Assembly (NCBI GenBank): GCA_036380435.1
Contig: DASVES010000444.1
Coordinates: forward strand, 1-5,634
DNA length: 5,634 nucleotides
DNA from: DASQDT01 sp036380435
GTDB taxonomy: Bacteria; Acidobacteriota; Blastocatellia; Pyrinomonadales; Pyrinomonadaceae
Direction of reading: 5' to 3'
Below the pieces are notes generated by a model, which saw nothing but the letters and a program-made list of their open reading frames with translations, had not been told where the DNA came from and ran no database searches. Below, piece after piece: positions 1 through 5,634 of this stretch (within the stretch, counting starts at the first letter, position 1; every line of letters begins with the position of its first letter). Made by a program: the position numbers and the translations under genes.

Positions 1-1776
1 GCCCCGCGCAACTATCGACAGATTCGCCGGGCCGAAGAACTGGAGCCGCTCGTTCGCAAGCTCTGGGACACAGACCACTGGAGCTTCGCCGTCTCCGATT
101 CCTCCCCGGCCGGCGCGGGTCAACAGGCTTCCGTCCACGACTCACAACGCCCGACCGGCTTCGCCATCTCGACCGCGCCGCACACGTCCGCTTTCGTCAA
201 CTTCGAGGAGTTCGAGGGCGGCGTCGAATCGGTTGTCGAAATGCTGCGCGACGTGCTAACGAACGGATTGCTGGAGAAGAGCGTCCACGACCTCAAGCGC
301 GCCGCCGCGCTGCTCGCGCCCTTCGGCTTAGACCCCGAGGGCGTCACCGACGACACGTTGCTCGCCGCCTACCTGCTCGACCCCGTCCGCAGCCGCTACG
401 AGCTGGCCGATCTGGCGCGCGAGGCCGTCGGCGCGGAAGGATGGTCGCAAGTCCCGGACGAGAGCTGGACGGAAGAGCAGTGGCGCACGGCCGAGACGGC
501 CGACTTCACCGCGCAGGTCGCCGACGTGCTCCACGGCCGCATCCTCGAACAGGGCCTCGAAGGCATCTACACGGAGATCGAGCTGCCGCTCGCCCCGCTC
601 CTCTATCGCATGGAGCACGCCGGCCTGCGCGTCGATCCCAAAGTGCTCGGCGATTTGTCGGCCCTCTTCTCGAAGGAGTTGGAGAAGCTCACCACGCAGA
701 TTTACAAAGCCGCCGGGCGCGAGTTCAAAATCGGCTCGCCCAAACAGGTCGGCGAAGTTTTTGAAGAGCTAAACATCAGCACCGGACGCAAGACTTCGAC
801 GGGTCAGGTCTCGACGAGCCGCGCCGTCCTCGACGAGCTGGCGCAAAGCTACGAGTTGCCGCGTCTCATCATCGAGTACCGCGAGATGGACAAGCTCAAG
901 GGCACCTACACCGACGCGCTGCCCGAACTCATCGGCCCCGACGGGCGCATCCACAGCCAGCTCAACCAGACCGTCACCGCCACCGGAAGACTCTCATCAT
1001 CGAATCCGAACGTCCAGAACATCCCCATCCGCACCGAACTCGGCCGGCGCATCCGCCGCGCCTTCGTCCCCGACAAAGGCAACGTCTTCGTCTCGGCCGA
1101 CTACTCGCAGTTGGAACTCCGCCTGCTCGCGCACATCACGCGCGATGAGCACATGCTCGAAGCCTTCCAGAAGGGTGAGGACATCCACGAGCGCACGGCC
1201 CGCCTCGTCTTCGGCGCGAAGACAAAGGAAGACCTCAAGGAGAAGCGCCGCTTCGCCAAGATCGTCAACTTCGCCATCGCCTACGCCGTCGAGCCGTTCG
1301 GACTGTCGAATCGCGTCGGCATCTCGCGCAAAGAGGCCAAGCAGGTCATCGAAGACTACTACGCGACCTACACGGGCGTGCGCCGCTTCATGGACGAGGT
1401 GCCCGTCGTGGCGCGCGAGAAAGGATTCGTCCGCTCCATCTATGGGCGCATCCGCCCCATCCCCGGCATCAACGACCGCAACGCCAACGTCCGCTTTCGC
1501 GCCGAGCGCGAAGCCATCAACATGCCGATTCAAGGCTCCGCCAGCGACATCGTCAAGATCGCCATGCTCAGGGTTGACGAGGCGCTGCGCGGCGAGGGTC
1601 TGAAGTCGCAGCTCATCATGCAGGTACACGACGAGCTGCTCATCGAAGCCCCTAAGCAGGAGGCCGAACGCGCGTCGGCCATTCTCAAGCGCGAGATGGA
1701 ACGCGCCGTCGAACTCGACGTGCCGCTCGAAGTCGAAATCGGGACGGGCAACAACTGGATGGACGTGAAGAAATAG
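1..1776 (+). CDS. polA: DNA polymerase I, C-terminal (Klenow-like) part; 5' end outside the window
   Basis: The frame is open from base 1 to the TAG at 1774-1776, giving 591 residues of a protein whose family is usually about 900 long. The start and the 5'-3' exonuclease domain lie upstream; the ATG at 241 is internal, since homologous sequence (NYRQI..EELEPLV) precedes it. Family A polymerases fill gaps and replace RNA primers. Polymerase motifs are clear: TATGRLSSSNPNVQNIP, motif A SADYSQLELR with the metal-binding Asp at residue 367, O-helix Arg416, Lys420, Phe424 and Tyr428, and motif C QVHDELLIE with Asp544 and Glu545. Phe424 at the E. coli Phe762 site is the usual residue, associated with discrimination against dideoxynucleotides. 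Residues 1 to about 185 match the 3'-5' exonuclease domain, but Exo I and Exo III have lost their carboxylates, so proofreading is probably absent. The polymerase identification is very secure; the loss of proofreading is inferred from my manual alignment. Confidence 0.97.
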   Translation, partial: APRNYRQIRRAEELEPLVRKLWDTDHWSFAVSDSSPAGAGQQASVHDSQRPTGFAISTAPHTSAFVNFEEFEGGVESVVEMLRDVLTNGLLEKSVHDLKRAAALLAPFGLDPEGVTDDTLLAAYLLDPVRSRYELADLAREAVGAEGWSQVPDESWTEEQWRTAETADFTAQVADVLHGRILEQGLEGIYTEIELPLAPLLYRMEHAGLRVDPKVLGDLSALFSKELEKLTTQIYKAAGREFKIGSPKQVGEVFEELNISTGRKTSTGQVSTSRAVLDELAQSYELPRLIIEYREMDKLKGTYTDALPELIGPDGRIHSQLNQTVTATGRLSSSNPNVQNIPIRTELGRRIRRAFVPDKGNVFVSADYSQLELRLLAHITRDEHMLEAFQKGEDIHERTARLVFGAKTKEDLKEKRRFAKIVNFAIAYAVEPFGLSNRVGISRKEAKQVIEDYYATYTGVRRFMDEVPVVAREKGFVRSIYGRIRPIPGINDRNANVRFRAEREAINMPIQGSASDIVKIAMLRVDEALRGEGLKSQLIMQVHDELLIEAPKQEAERASAILKREMERAVELDVPLEVEIGTGNNWMDVKK

Positions 1777-1862
1777 TGATAAGTGATGAGTGATAAGTGA
1801 TAAGAAGGAAGAAGACGACCCGCTTTCTCTTTCTTATCACTTATCACTCATCACTTATCACT
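1775..1862. repeat. Perfect 32-bp inverted repeat made of 7-bp tandem units, between polA and the kinase gene
   Basis: The left arm (1775-1806) and right arm (1831-1862) are exact reverse complements over 32 bp, separated by a 24-nt loop (1807-1830). Each arm is itself a tandem array of four heptamers, three AGTGATA and one AGTGATG, followed by AGAA; the right arm has the complementary TATCACT units. The left arm begins in the polA stop codon, so polA ends with three consecutive in-frame stops, TAG TGA TAA. The arms are A+T-rich against G+C-rich neighbours. Transcribed, it would form a long hairpin just after polA. No T-run follows the right arm, so it is not a canonical intrinsic terminator, though it could protect the mRNA 3' end or reduce read-through. 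No flanking target duplication is visible. The structure is directly seen; its role is unknown. Confidence 0.93.
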
Positions 1863-1872
1863 TCCTTGAGTT

Positions 1873-3735
1873 ATGCCTGACGAGAAGAAGAGCGGGCGGA
1901 CGGGCTATGACCGGCTTGGCGGGGGCGGGGAGGGCGAGTCGCGCCGCCCGTCGCCGCCAACGCCGGACAAGGGAAGGGCGGCGGGGGCCGTCGCCGAGCG
2001 CGGGGTGGGCGGCGTGTCGCTGGCGCGCACGCTCGTGCCGCTGCTTGTCGGCTTCGTCCTGCTCATCGGGCTGGTGTTCGGACTCGGCACGTTGAGCGAC
2101 CGGCAGTTGAGCGCCGTCAGCTTCCGCTCGGCCGACCGCGAGGGAGCGGCCACCGAAACCCTCAACCGTCTCAACCGCCTCCGCCTCGCCTTAAGCCGCC
2201 TCGACAACGAGGCGCGCTCGCGCGCGCAGGCCGAGGCCCGCGGCGGCCTGCGCCCGCCCGGCGACTTCCCTCTGGGCCGCGCGCGCGACGAGTTCAAAGA
2301 AGTGCTGCCGCCCTTCAACGCCCTGCCGCTCGCGCAGACCGAGAAGGGGCTTGTACTGCGCGCCGACATCGACAAGTATATCGAGATCACAAAAGACCCA
2401 CGGCGCTACAGCCTCGAAGGCTTCGACAGCAACCGCAGCATCGAGCAGCGCCTCGGCGCACTCTACGATGAGGCGAGCGCCGCGCGGCAGTCCATCAGGG
2501 AAGACTCCTACGACGAACTCGACCGCGCGCGGCGACAGATCAACTTCCTCAAGTGGCTCGCGGTGTTGACGGGCCTGTTCGTCGCCGCCGCGACGACCCT
2601 GGAGGTGCTGCGCCGCTTCGGACAGTTGCGCCGGAGCTTCGAAGAGGTCAGGCGCGAGCGGCAGTTCAGCCGGCAGATGCTCGAAGGCATGGTCTCGGCC
2701 ATCGCCGCCGTGGACGGGCACGACCACCTCCGCAGCGCCAACGCTTCCTTCTTCCGCATCTTCCCCGAGGCGCGGCTCGGCGAGTCTTTGCACGATTCGG
2801 TCGAAGCGCCCGAGTCTCTGAAGCTGCTCGCGTCGGCGACCTCGACGCGCGTCCACACCGCGACCTACCGCGGACGCTGGCGACTCGCGCACGAAGAGCG
2901 CGAGCACGCCTTCGACGTTTACTCCTCGCCGCTGGAGATCGAAGGCGAGCCGGGGCAGATACTCACGCTCGTGGACGTGACGGAGGCGGCCGAGTCGGAG
3001 CGCGAGCTGCGCCGGCGCGAGGCGCTGACGGCCGTCGGTCAGGCCGCCGCGCAGCTCGCCCACGAGATCAAGAACCCCTTGGGGAGCATCCGCCTCGGCG
3101 TCGCCATGCTGCGCGACATGTCGCGCGAGCGCGAAGCCATCACCACCATCGACCTCGTCGAGCGCGGCATCGAGCATCTGTCGAAGCTCACCTCGGACGT
3201 GACGCAGTTCTCCCGCCAGCGACAACTCCGGCTCGCCGAGGTCGAGCTGCACGAGCTGATCGACGAGAGCCTCGAACTCGTCGCCGACCGCGTGCAGGAT
3301 AAGGCCACGCCAATCGAGCGGGAGTTCTCCGACGAGCAGATTCGCGCGACGTGGGACGAAGACCAGCTCCGGCAGGTCTTCGTCAACCTCATCGCCAACG
3401 CCGTGGACGCCAGCCCTCCCCGGCGGCCCGTCACCATCACGACCTCCCGCGTGGAACGCTCCGTGGGCACCGGGCAGGACGGGACGCGTGGCGGGCGGGC
3501 GCAGTTCGCGCGCATCGAAGTGGCCGACAGCGGCGCGGGGATGGACGAGGCGGTCAGCCGACGCGTCTTCGAGCCGTTCTTCACCACCAAGAAGAAGGGG
3601 ACGGGACTCGGCCTCGCCATCGCCAAGCAGATCGTCGAGGCGCACGGCGGCTACATCACGGTCGCGAGCCAGCCCGGCGAGGGCACGCGCTTCACGGTCG
3701 AGCTTCCGTTCTCGTCGCAGGCCGCGGAGGTGTAG
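1873..3735 (+). CDS. Membrane-bound PAS-containing sensor histidine kinase
   Basis: This 620-residue protein is a two-component sensor kinase that would autophosphorylate on His and pass the phosphate to a response regulator. A Gly/Pro/Arg-rich cytoplasmic tail (1 to about 50) precedes membrane helix 1 (about 53-74). A charged, probably helical extracytoplasmic region (about 75-223) follows, then helix 2 (about 225-243). After a charged linker comes a PAS-like domain (about 270-370, ending in VDVTE), then HisKA with the H-box LAHEIKNPLGSI (His397). The ATPase domain has the N-box NLIANAVDAS (Asn509), G1 ADSGAGMDE (Asp552), F-box EPFFTTK (567-573) and G2 GTGLGL (576-581). The H-box resembles the NtrB/AtoS/ZraS type. 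All catalytic boxes are intact, so it should be active. No regulator gene is adjacent, and its signal is unknown. The start is uncertain: no strong ribosome binding site precedes the ATG, and GTG codons at 2005 or 2014 are alternatives that keep both membrane helices. Confidence 0.93.
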   Translation: MPDEKKSGRTGYDRLGGGGEGESRRPSPPTPDKGRAAGAVAERGVGGVSLARTLVPLLVGFVLLIGLVFGLGTLSDRQLSAVSFRSADREGAATETLNRLNRLRLALSRLDNEARSRAQAEARGGLRPPGDFPLGRARDEFKEVLPPFNALPLAQTEKGLVLRADIDKYIEITKDPRRYSLEGFDSNRSIEQRLGALYDEASAARQSIREDSYDELDRARRQINFLKWLAVLTGLFVAAATTLEVLRRFGQLRRSFEEVRRERQFSRQMLEGMVSAIAAVDGHDHLRSANASFFRIFPEARLGESLHDSVEAPESLKLLASATSTRVHTATYRGRWRLAHEEREHAFDVYSSPLEIEGEPGQILTLVDVTEAAESERELRRREALTAVGQAAAQLAHEIKNPLGSIRLGVAMLRDMSREREAITTIDLVERGIEHLSKLTSDVTQFSRQRQLRLAEVELHELIDESLELVADRVQDKATPIEREFSDEQIRATWDEDQLRQVFVNLIANAVDASPPRRPVTITTSRVERSVGTGQDGTRGGRAQFARIEVADSGAGMDEAVSRRVFEPFFTTKKKGTGLGLAIAKQIVEAHGGYITVASQPGEGTRFTVELPFSSQAAEV

Positions 3736-3772
3736 CGGCGCGGGCCGGGACAGTGATTCAAGTTGGGGATGT

Positions 3773-3847
3773 GGCGGAAGCCCGACCGTCAGGGAGGGCG
3801 TAGCGTGCGCCATTGTCAGCGCCCTCCCTGACGGTCGGGCTTCCGCC
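3773..3847. repeat. Perfect 28-bp G+C-rich inverted repeat downstream of the kinase gene
   Basis: Arms 3773-3800 and 3820-3847 are exact reverse complements over 28 bp, with a 19-nt loop (3801-3819). The core of each arm is CCGACCGTCAGGGAGGGC or its complement. A shorter outer pair, GCGGCGC at 3735-3741 and GCGCCGC at 3864-3870, may mark the limits of a larger element, but could be chance in such G+C-rich DNA. There is no open reading frame with a plausible product and no target duplication. The form fits a dispersed REP/MITE-like intergenic palindrome; I have an unverified impression of similar sequences in Acidobacteriota. It could end or stabilise the kinase transcript, although no T-run follows it. 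It shares no sequence with the palindrome at 1775-1862. Confidence 0.9.
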
Positions 3848-3854
3848 TCCACCT

Positions 3855-3880
3855 CGCGCTCCGGCGCCGCTTAGAGCGCG
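3855..3880. other. Small 7-bp hairpin upstream of the sucD promoter region
   Basis: CGCGCTC at 3855-3861 pairs with GAGCGCG at 3874-3880 across a 12-nt loop. It lies 7 nt after the large palindrome and just ahead of the possible promoter. No T-run follows, so a terminator call is not justified, and a 7-bp stem is not rare in DNA this rich in G+C. Its importance is doubtful. Confidence 0.3.
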
Positions 3881-3892
3881 CCTGCGGCCCTG

Positions 3893-3901
3893 TGTTATAC
3901 T
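3893..3901 (+). promoter_or_regulatory. Possible extended -10 promoter for the sucD operon
   Basis: TGTTATACT matches the extended -10 form TGnTATAAT at all but one base (the -10 hexamer TATACT is at 3896-3901). It sits in the most A+T-rich part of the gap before sucD. No good -35 hexamer is visible at the expected distance, which extended -10 promoters can tolerate. Transcription would start near 3908 and leave a leader of about 100 nt. This is a sequence match only; no transcript evidence is available. Confidence 0.35.
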
Positions 3902-3995
3902 TCGCCTCCTTAAGACGCAATAAAAATCGTCGGCTTTGATAGTCGTTCGACCGCGCGCCATGTGTGTCCCGAACGTCTCGCGACCGACCCAATCC

Positions 3996-4001
3996 GAGGA
4001 G
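3996..4001 (+). promoter_or_regulatory. Ribosome binding site that sets the sucD TTG start
   Basis: GAGGAG lies 7 nt before the TTG at 4009, an ideal spacing. It decides the start: the upstream in-frame GTG at 3964 would place this site inside the coding region and add 15 residues that the SucD family lacks. Confidence 0.85.
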
Positions 4002-4008
4002 TAAAACT

Positions 4009-4893
<885 letters not shown>

Positions 4894-4897
4894 GTGG

Positions 4898-4902
4898 GGA
4901 GG
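4898..4902 (+). promoter_or_regulatory. Ribosome binding site of the coiled-coil gene
   Basis: GGAGG lies directly after the sucD stop codon and 11 nt before the ATG at 4914. The spacing is slightly long but supports independent translation initiation within the sucD transcript. Confidence 0.65.
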
Positions 4903-4913
4903 TCGGAAACGTC

Positions 4914-5363
4914 ATGTCGAGTGAAGACAGGTTAACGAGGGCCGAGGAGATCATCGCCAACCTTGCGGTGGTGGCGCGTGACGCCAACAAGCGTCTGAGC
5001 GCGGCCGAAGGAGACATTCGCAGCATCGACGGGCGTCTGGATAAGCTCGTCGAAATATCACAGGGATTCGACGAGCGGCTCGACACCCTCGCGGACTTAC
5101 AGGCGAACTCGGAACGGAAAATTGCCGCGCTCGCCGACGCGCAGATTCACACGGAGGCCGCCCTCGTCCGTTTATCTGAAGCTCAAGGACGGACGGAGGA
5201 GGCCCTCGTCCGTTTATCCGAAGCTCAAGGGCGAACGGAGGAGGCTCTCAAAGGTCTTAGCATGAAAATGTCAGAACTCGCCGCCGCACAAGCTCACTCA
5301 GATCAAAGGCTCGACGCGTTGATCGACTTCGTGCAGGGAGCGGATGAGCGGCCGCAAAGTTGA
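4914..5363 (+). CDS. Small coiled-coil protein of unknown function with 14-residue repeats
   Basis: I do not recognise this 149-residue protein. It is almost entirely predicted helix, rich in Ala, Glu, Leu, Arg and Asp, with hydrophobic residues in heptad-like spacing. It has no signal peptide, membrane segment or Cys, so a cytoplasmic, probably oligomeric coiled coil is the best description. Residues from about 59 to 114 form four 14-residue repeats of the pattern L-[AS]-[DE]-x-Q-x-x-[ST]-E, two of them identical (LSEAQGRTEEALVR-like); a weaker copy AAAQAHSDQRLDAL follows near 125-138. It lies 20 nt after sucD and 22 nt before ndk on the same strand with a good ribosome binding site, so it is very probably expressed. 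It uses the Leu codon TTA four times, against about one each in the much longer polA part and kinase gene and none noticed in sucD, hinting at a different origin. Function unknown; a structural or scaffolding role is only a guess. Confidence 0.8.
   Translation: MSSEDRLTRAEEIIANLAVVARDANKRLSAAEGDIRSIDGRLDKLVEISQGFDERLDTLADLQANSERKIAALADAQIHTEAALVRLSEAQGRTEEALVRLSEAQGRTEEALKGLSMKMSELAAAQAHSDQRLDALIDFVQGADERPQS
5088..5255 (+). repeat. Four tandem 42-bp coding repeats, two nearly identical
   Basis: Units at 5088-5129, 5130-5171, 5172-5213 and 5214-5255 each encode 14 residues of the coiled coil. In a register shifted to 5160, the copies 5160-5201 and 5202-5243 match at 39 of 42 bases. All three differences are third-position synonymous changes (TCT/TCC, GGA/GGG, CGG/CGA), so the encoded 14 residues are identical. 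The first two units are more diverged. This fits stepwise growth of the array by unequal exchange or slippage, two heptads at a time, which keeps the coiled-coil register. Confidence 0.88.
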
Positions 5364-5375
5364 AACAGTTAAGTT

Positions 5376-5381
5376 GAGGAG
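5376..5381 (+). promoter_or_regulatory. Ribosome binding site of ndk
   Basis: GAGGAG lies 4 nt before the ATG at 5386, within the 22-nt gap after the coiled-coil gene. The short but workable spacing supports this ATG, which also matches where the family begins. Confidence 0.75.
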
Positions 5382-5385
5382 AACG

Positions 5386-5634
5386 ATGTCAGAACAGACA
5401 GGCAATCTTACTTTCGGAATCATCAAGCCCGACGCGGTGCGCGCTGGGAAAACGGGCGCGGTCTTGCAGCGCATCACGGACGGCGGCTTCCGCGTCCGCG
5501 CCATGAAGCTCATCCACATGACTATGGCTGAGGCCGAAGGCTTCTACGCCGTCCACCGCGAGCGGCCCTTCTTCGGCGAGCTGACGGAGTTCATGTCGGG
5601 CGGCCCCTGCGTCGTGCTCGCGCTCGAACGCGAC
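5386..5634 (+). CDS. ndk: Nucleoside diphosphate kinase, N-terminal part; 3' end outside the window
   Basis: The 83 visible residues are the first part of a protein usually about 140-150 long. Ndk moves the gamma-phosphate of ATP to other nucleoside diphosphates through a phosphohistidine, keeping NTP and dNTP pools balanced in the cytoplasm. The start TFGIIKPDAV holds the conserved nucleotide-binding Lys14 (E. coli SIIKPNAV). GFYAVHRERPFFGELTEFM contains the family Tyr54 and Phe62, and SGGPCVVLALE matches the strand that follows. The catalytic His and its NxxHGSD signature would lie past the end of the window, so activity cannot be judged here. It is the third gene of the apparent operon with sucD; Ndk can pass phosphate between the GTP or ATP made by succinyl-CoA ligase and other nucleotides, which explains the pairing. 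Confidence 0.96.
   Translation, partial: MSEQTGNLTFGIIKPDAVRAGKTGAVLQRITDGGFRVRAMKLIHMTMAEAEGFYAVHRERPFFGELTEFMSGGPCVVLALERD

Noticed and set aside
997..1629. 210-codon minus-strand open frame inside polA
   Set aside because: It lies fully opposite conserved polymerase motifs and its product resembles no family; a codon-bias artefact.
241..1776. polA starting at the ATG at 241
   Set aside because: The reading frame is open and homologous to PolA from base 1, so this ATG is internal.
1775..1862. CRISPR-like or intrinsic terminator reading of the heptamer palindrome
   Set aside because: The repeats are 7 bp with no spacers, and no T-run follows the stem, so neither call holds.
2191..3852. 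553-codon open frame on the minus strand opposite the kinase gene
   Set aside because: It is a shadow of a G+C-rich gene. The plus strand has every histidine kinase motif in order, whereas the minus product is low-complexity and resembles nothing.
3905..3912. CCTCCTTA, identical to the 16S rRNA anti-Shine-Dalgarno core, in the sucD leader region
   Set aside because: Only about 5 bp could pair with the sucD ribosome binding site, and the predicted transcript start falls inside it; chance is the simpler reading.
3758..3961. Minus-strand open frame across the palindrome before sucD
   Set aside because: It is produced by reading through both arms of the inverted repeat and has no ribosome binding site or recognisable product.
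3964..4008. Upstream GTG start for sucD
   Set aside because: It would add 15 residues absent from the family and bury the strong GAGGAG site inside the gene; TTG at 4009 fits both the family start and the spacing.

Overview
The window is a G+C-rich bacterial chromosome segment carrying five protein genes, all on the plus strand: the 3' part of polA (DNA polymerase I), a complete membrane sensor histidine kinase, sucD (succinyl-CoA ligase alpha subunit), a small coiled-coil protein of unknown function, and the 5' part of ndk (nucleoside diphosphate kinase). Protein style, high G+C and the type of intergenic palindromes suggest Acidobacteriota, perhaps a Blastocatellia-like lineage. That placement rests on general impression, not on a search, and should be treated as tentative. 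No tRNA, rRNA, CRISPR array, insertion sequence or phage gene is visible.

Layout. Positions 1-1776 hold the Klenow-equivalent part of polA. Its polymerase domain has all the key acidic and basic residues. Its 3'-5' exonuclease domain appears to have lost most of its metal ligands. A 32-bp perfect inverted repeat built of 7-bp tandem units (1775-1862) starts inside the polA stop codon and ends 10 nt before the kinase gene (1873-3735). The kinase has two membrane helices, an extracytoplasmic helical region, a PAS-like domain and a complete HisKA/HATPase core, but no response regulator lies beside it. The 273-nt gap after it (3736-4008) holds a second, unrelated perfect 28-bp inverted repeat (3773-3847), a small hairpin, a possible extended -10 promoter and the sucD ribosome binding site.

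Positions 4009-5634 look like one operon: sucD (TTG start), the coiled-coil gene and ndk, with gaps of 20 and 22 nt and a purine-rich ribosome binding site before each gene. sucD and ndk fit together metabolically. Succinyl-CoA ligase makes ATP or GTP in the TCA cycle, and Ndk equilibrates the nucleoside triphosphate pools. sucC, the usual upstream partner of sucD, is not in the window.

The least explained items are the coiled-coil gene placed between two metabolic enzymes, with 14-residue repeats whose DNA copies differ only at synonymous sites, and the two different long palindromes that bracket the kinase gene. I found no convincing evidence of a wholly new multi-gene system here.
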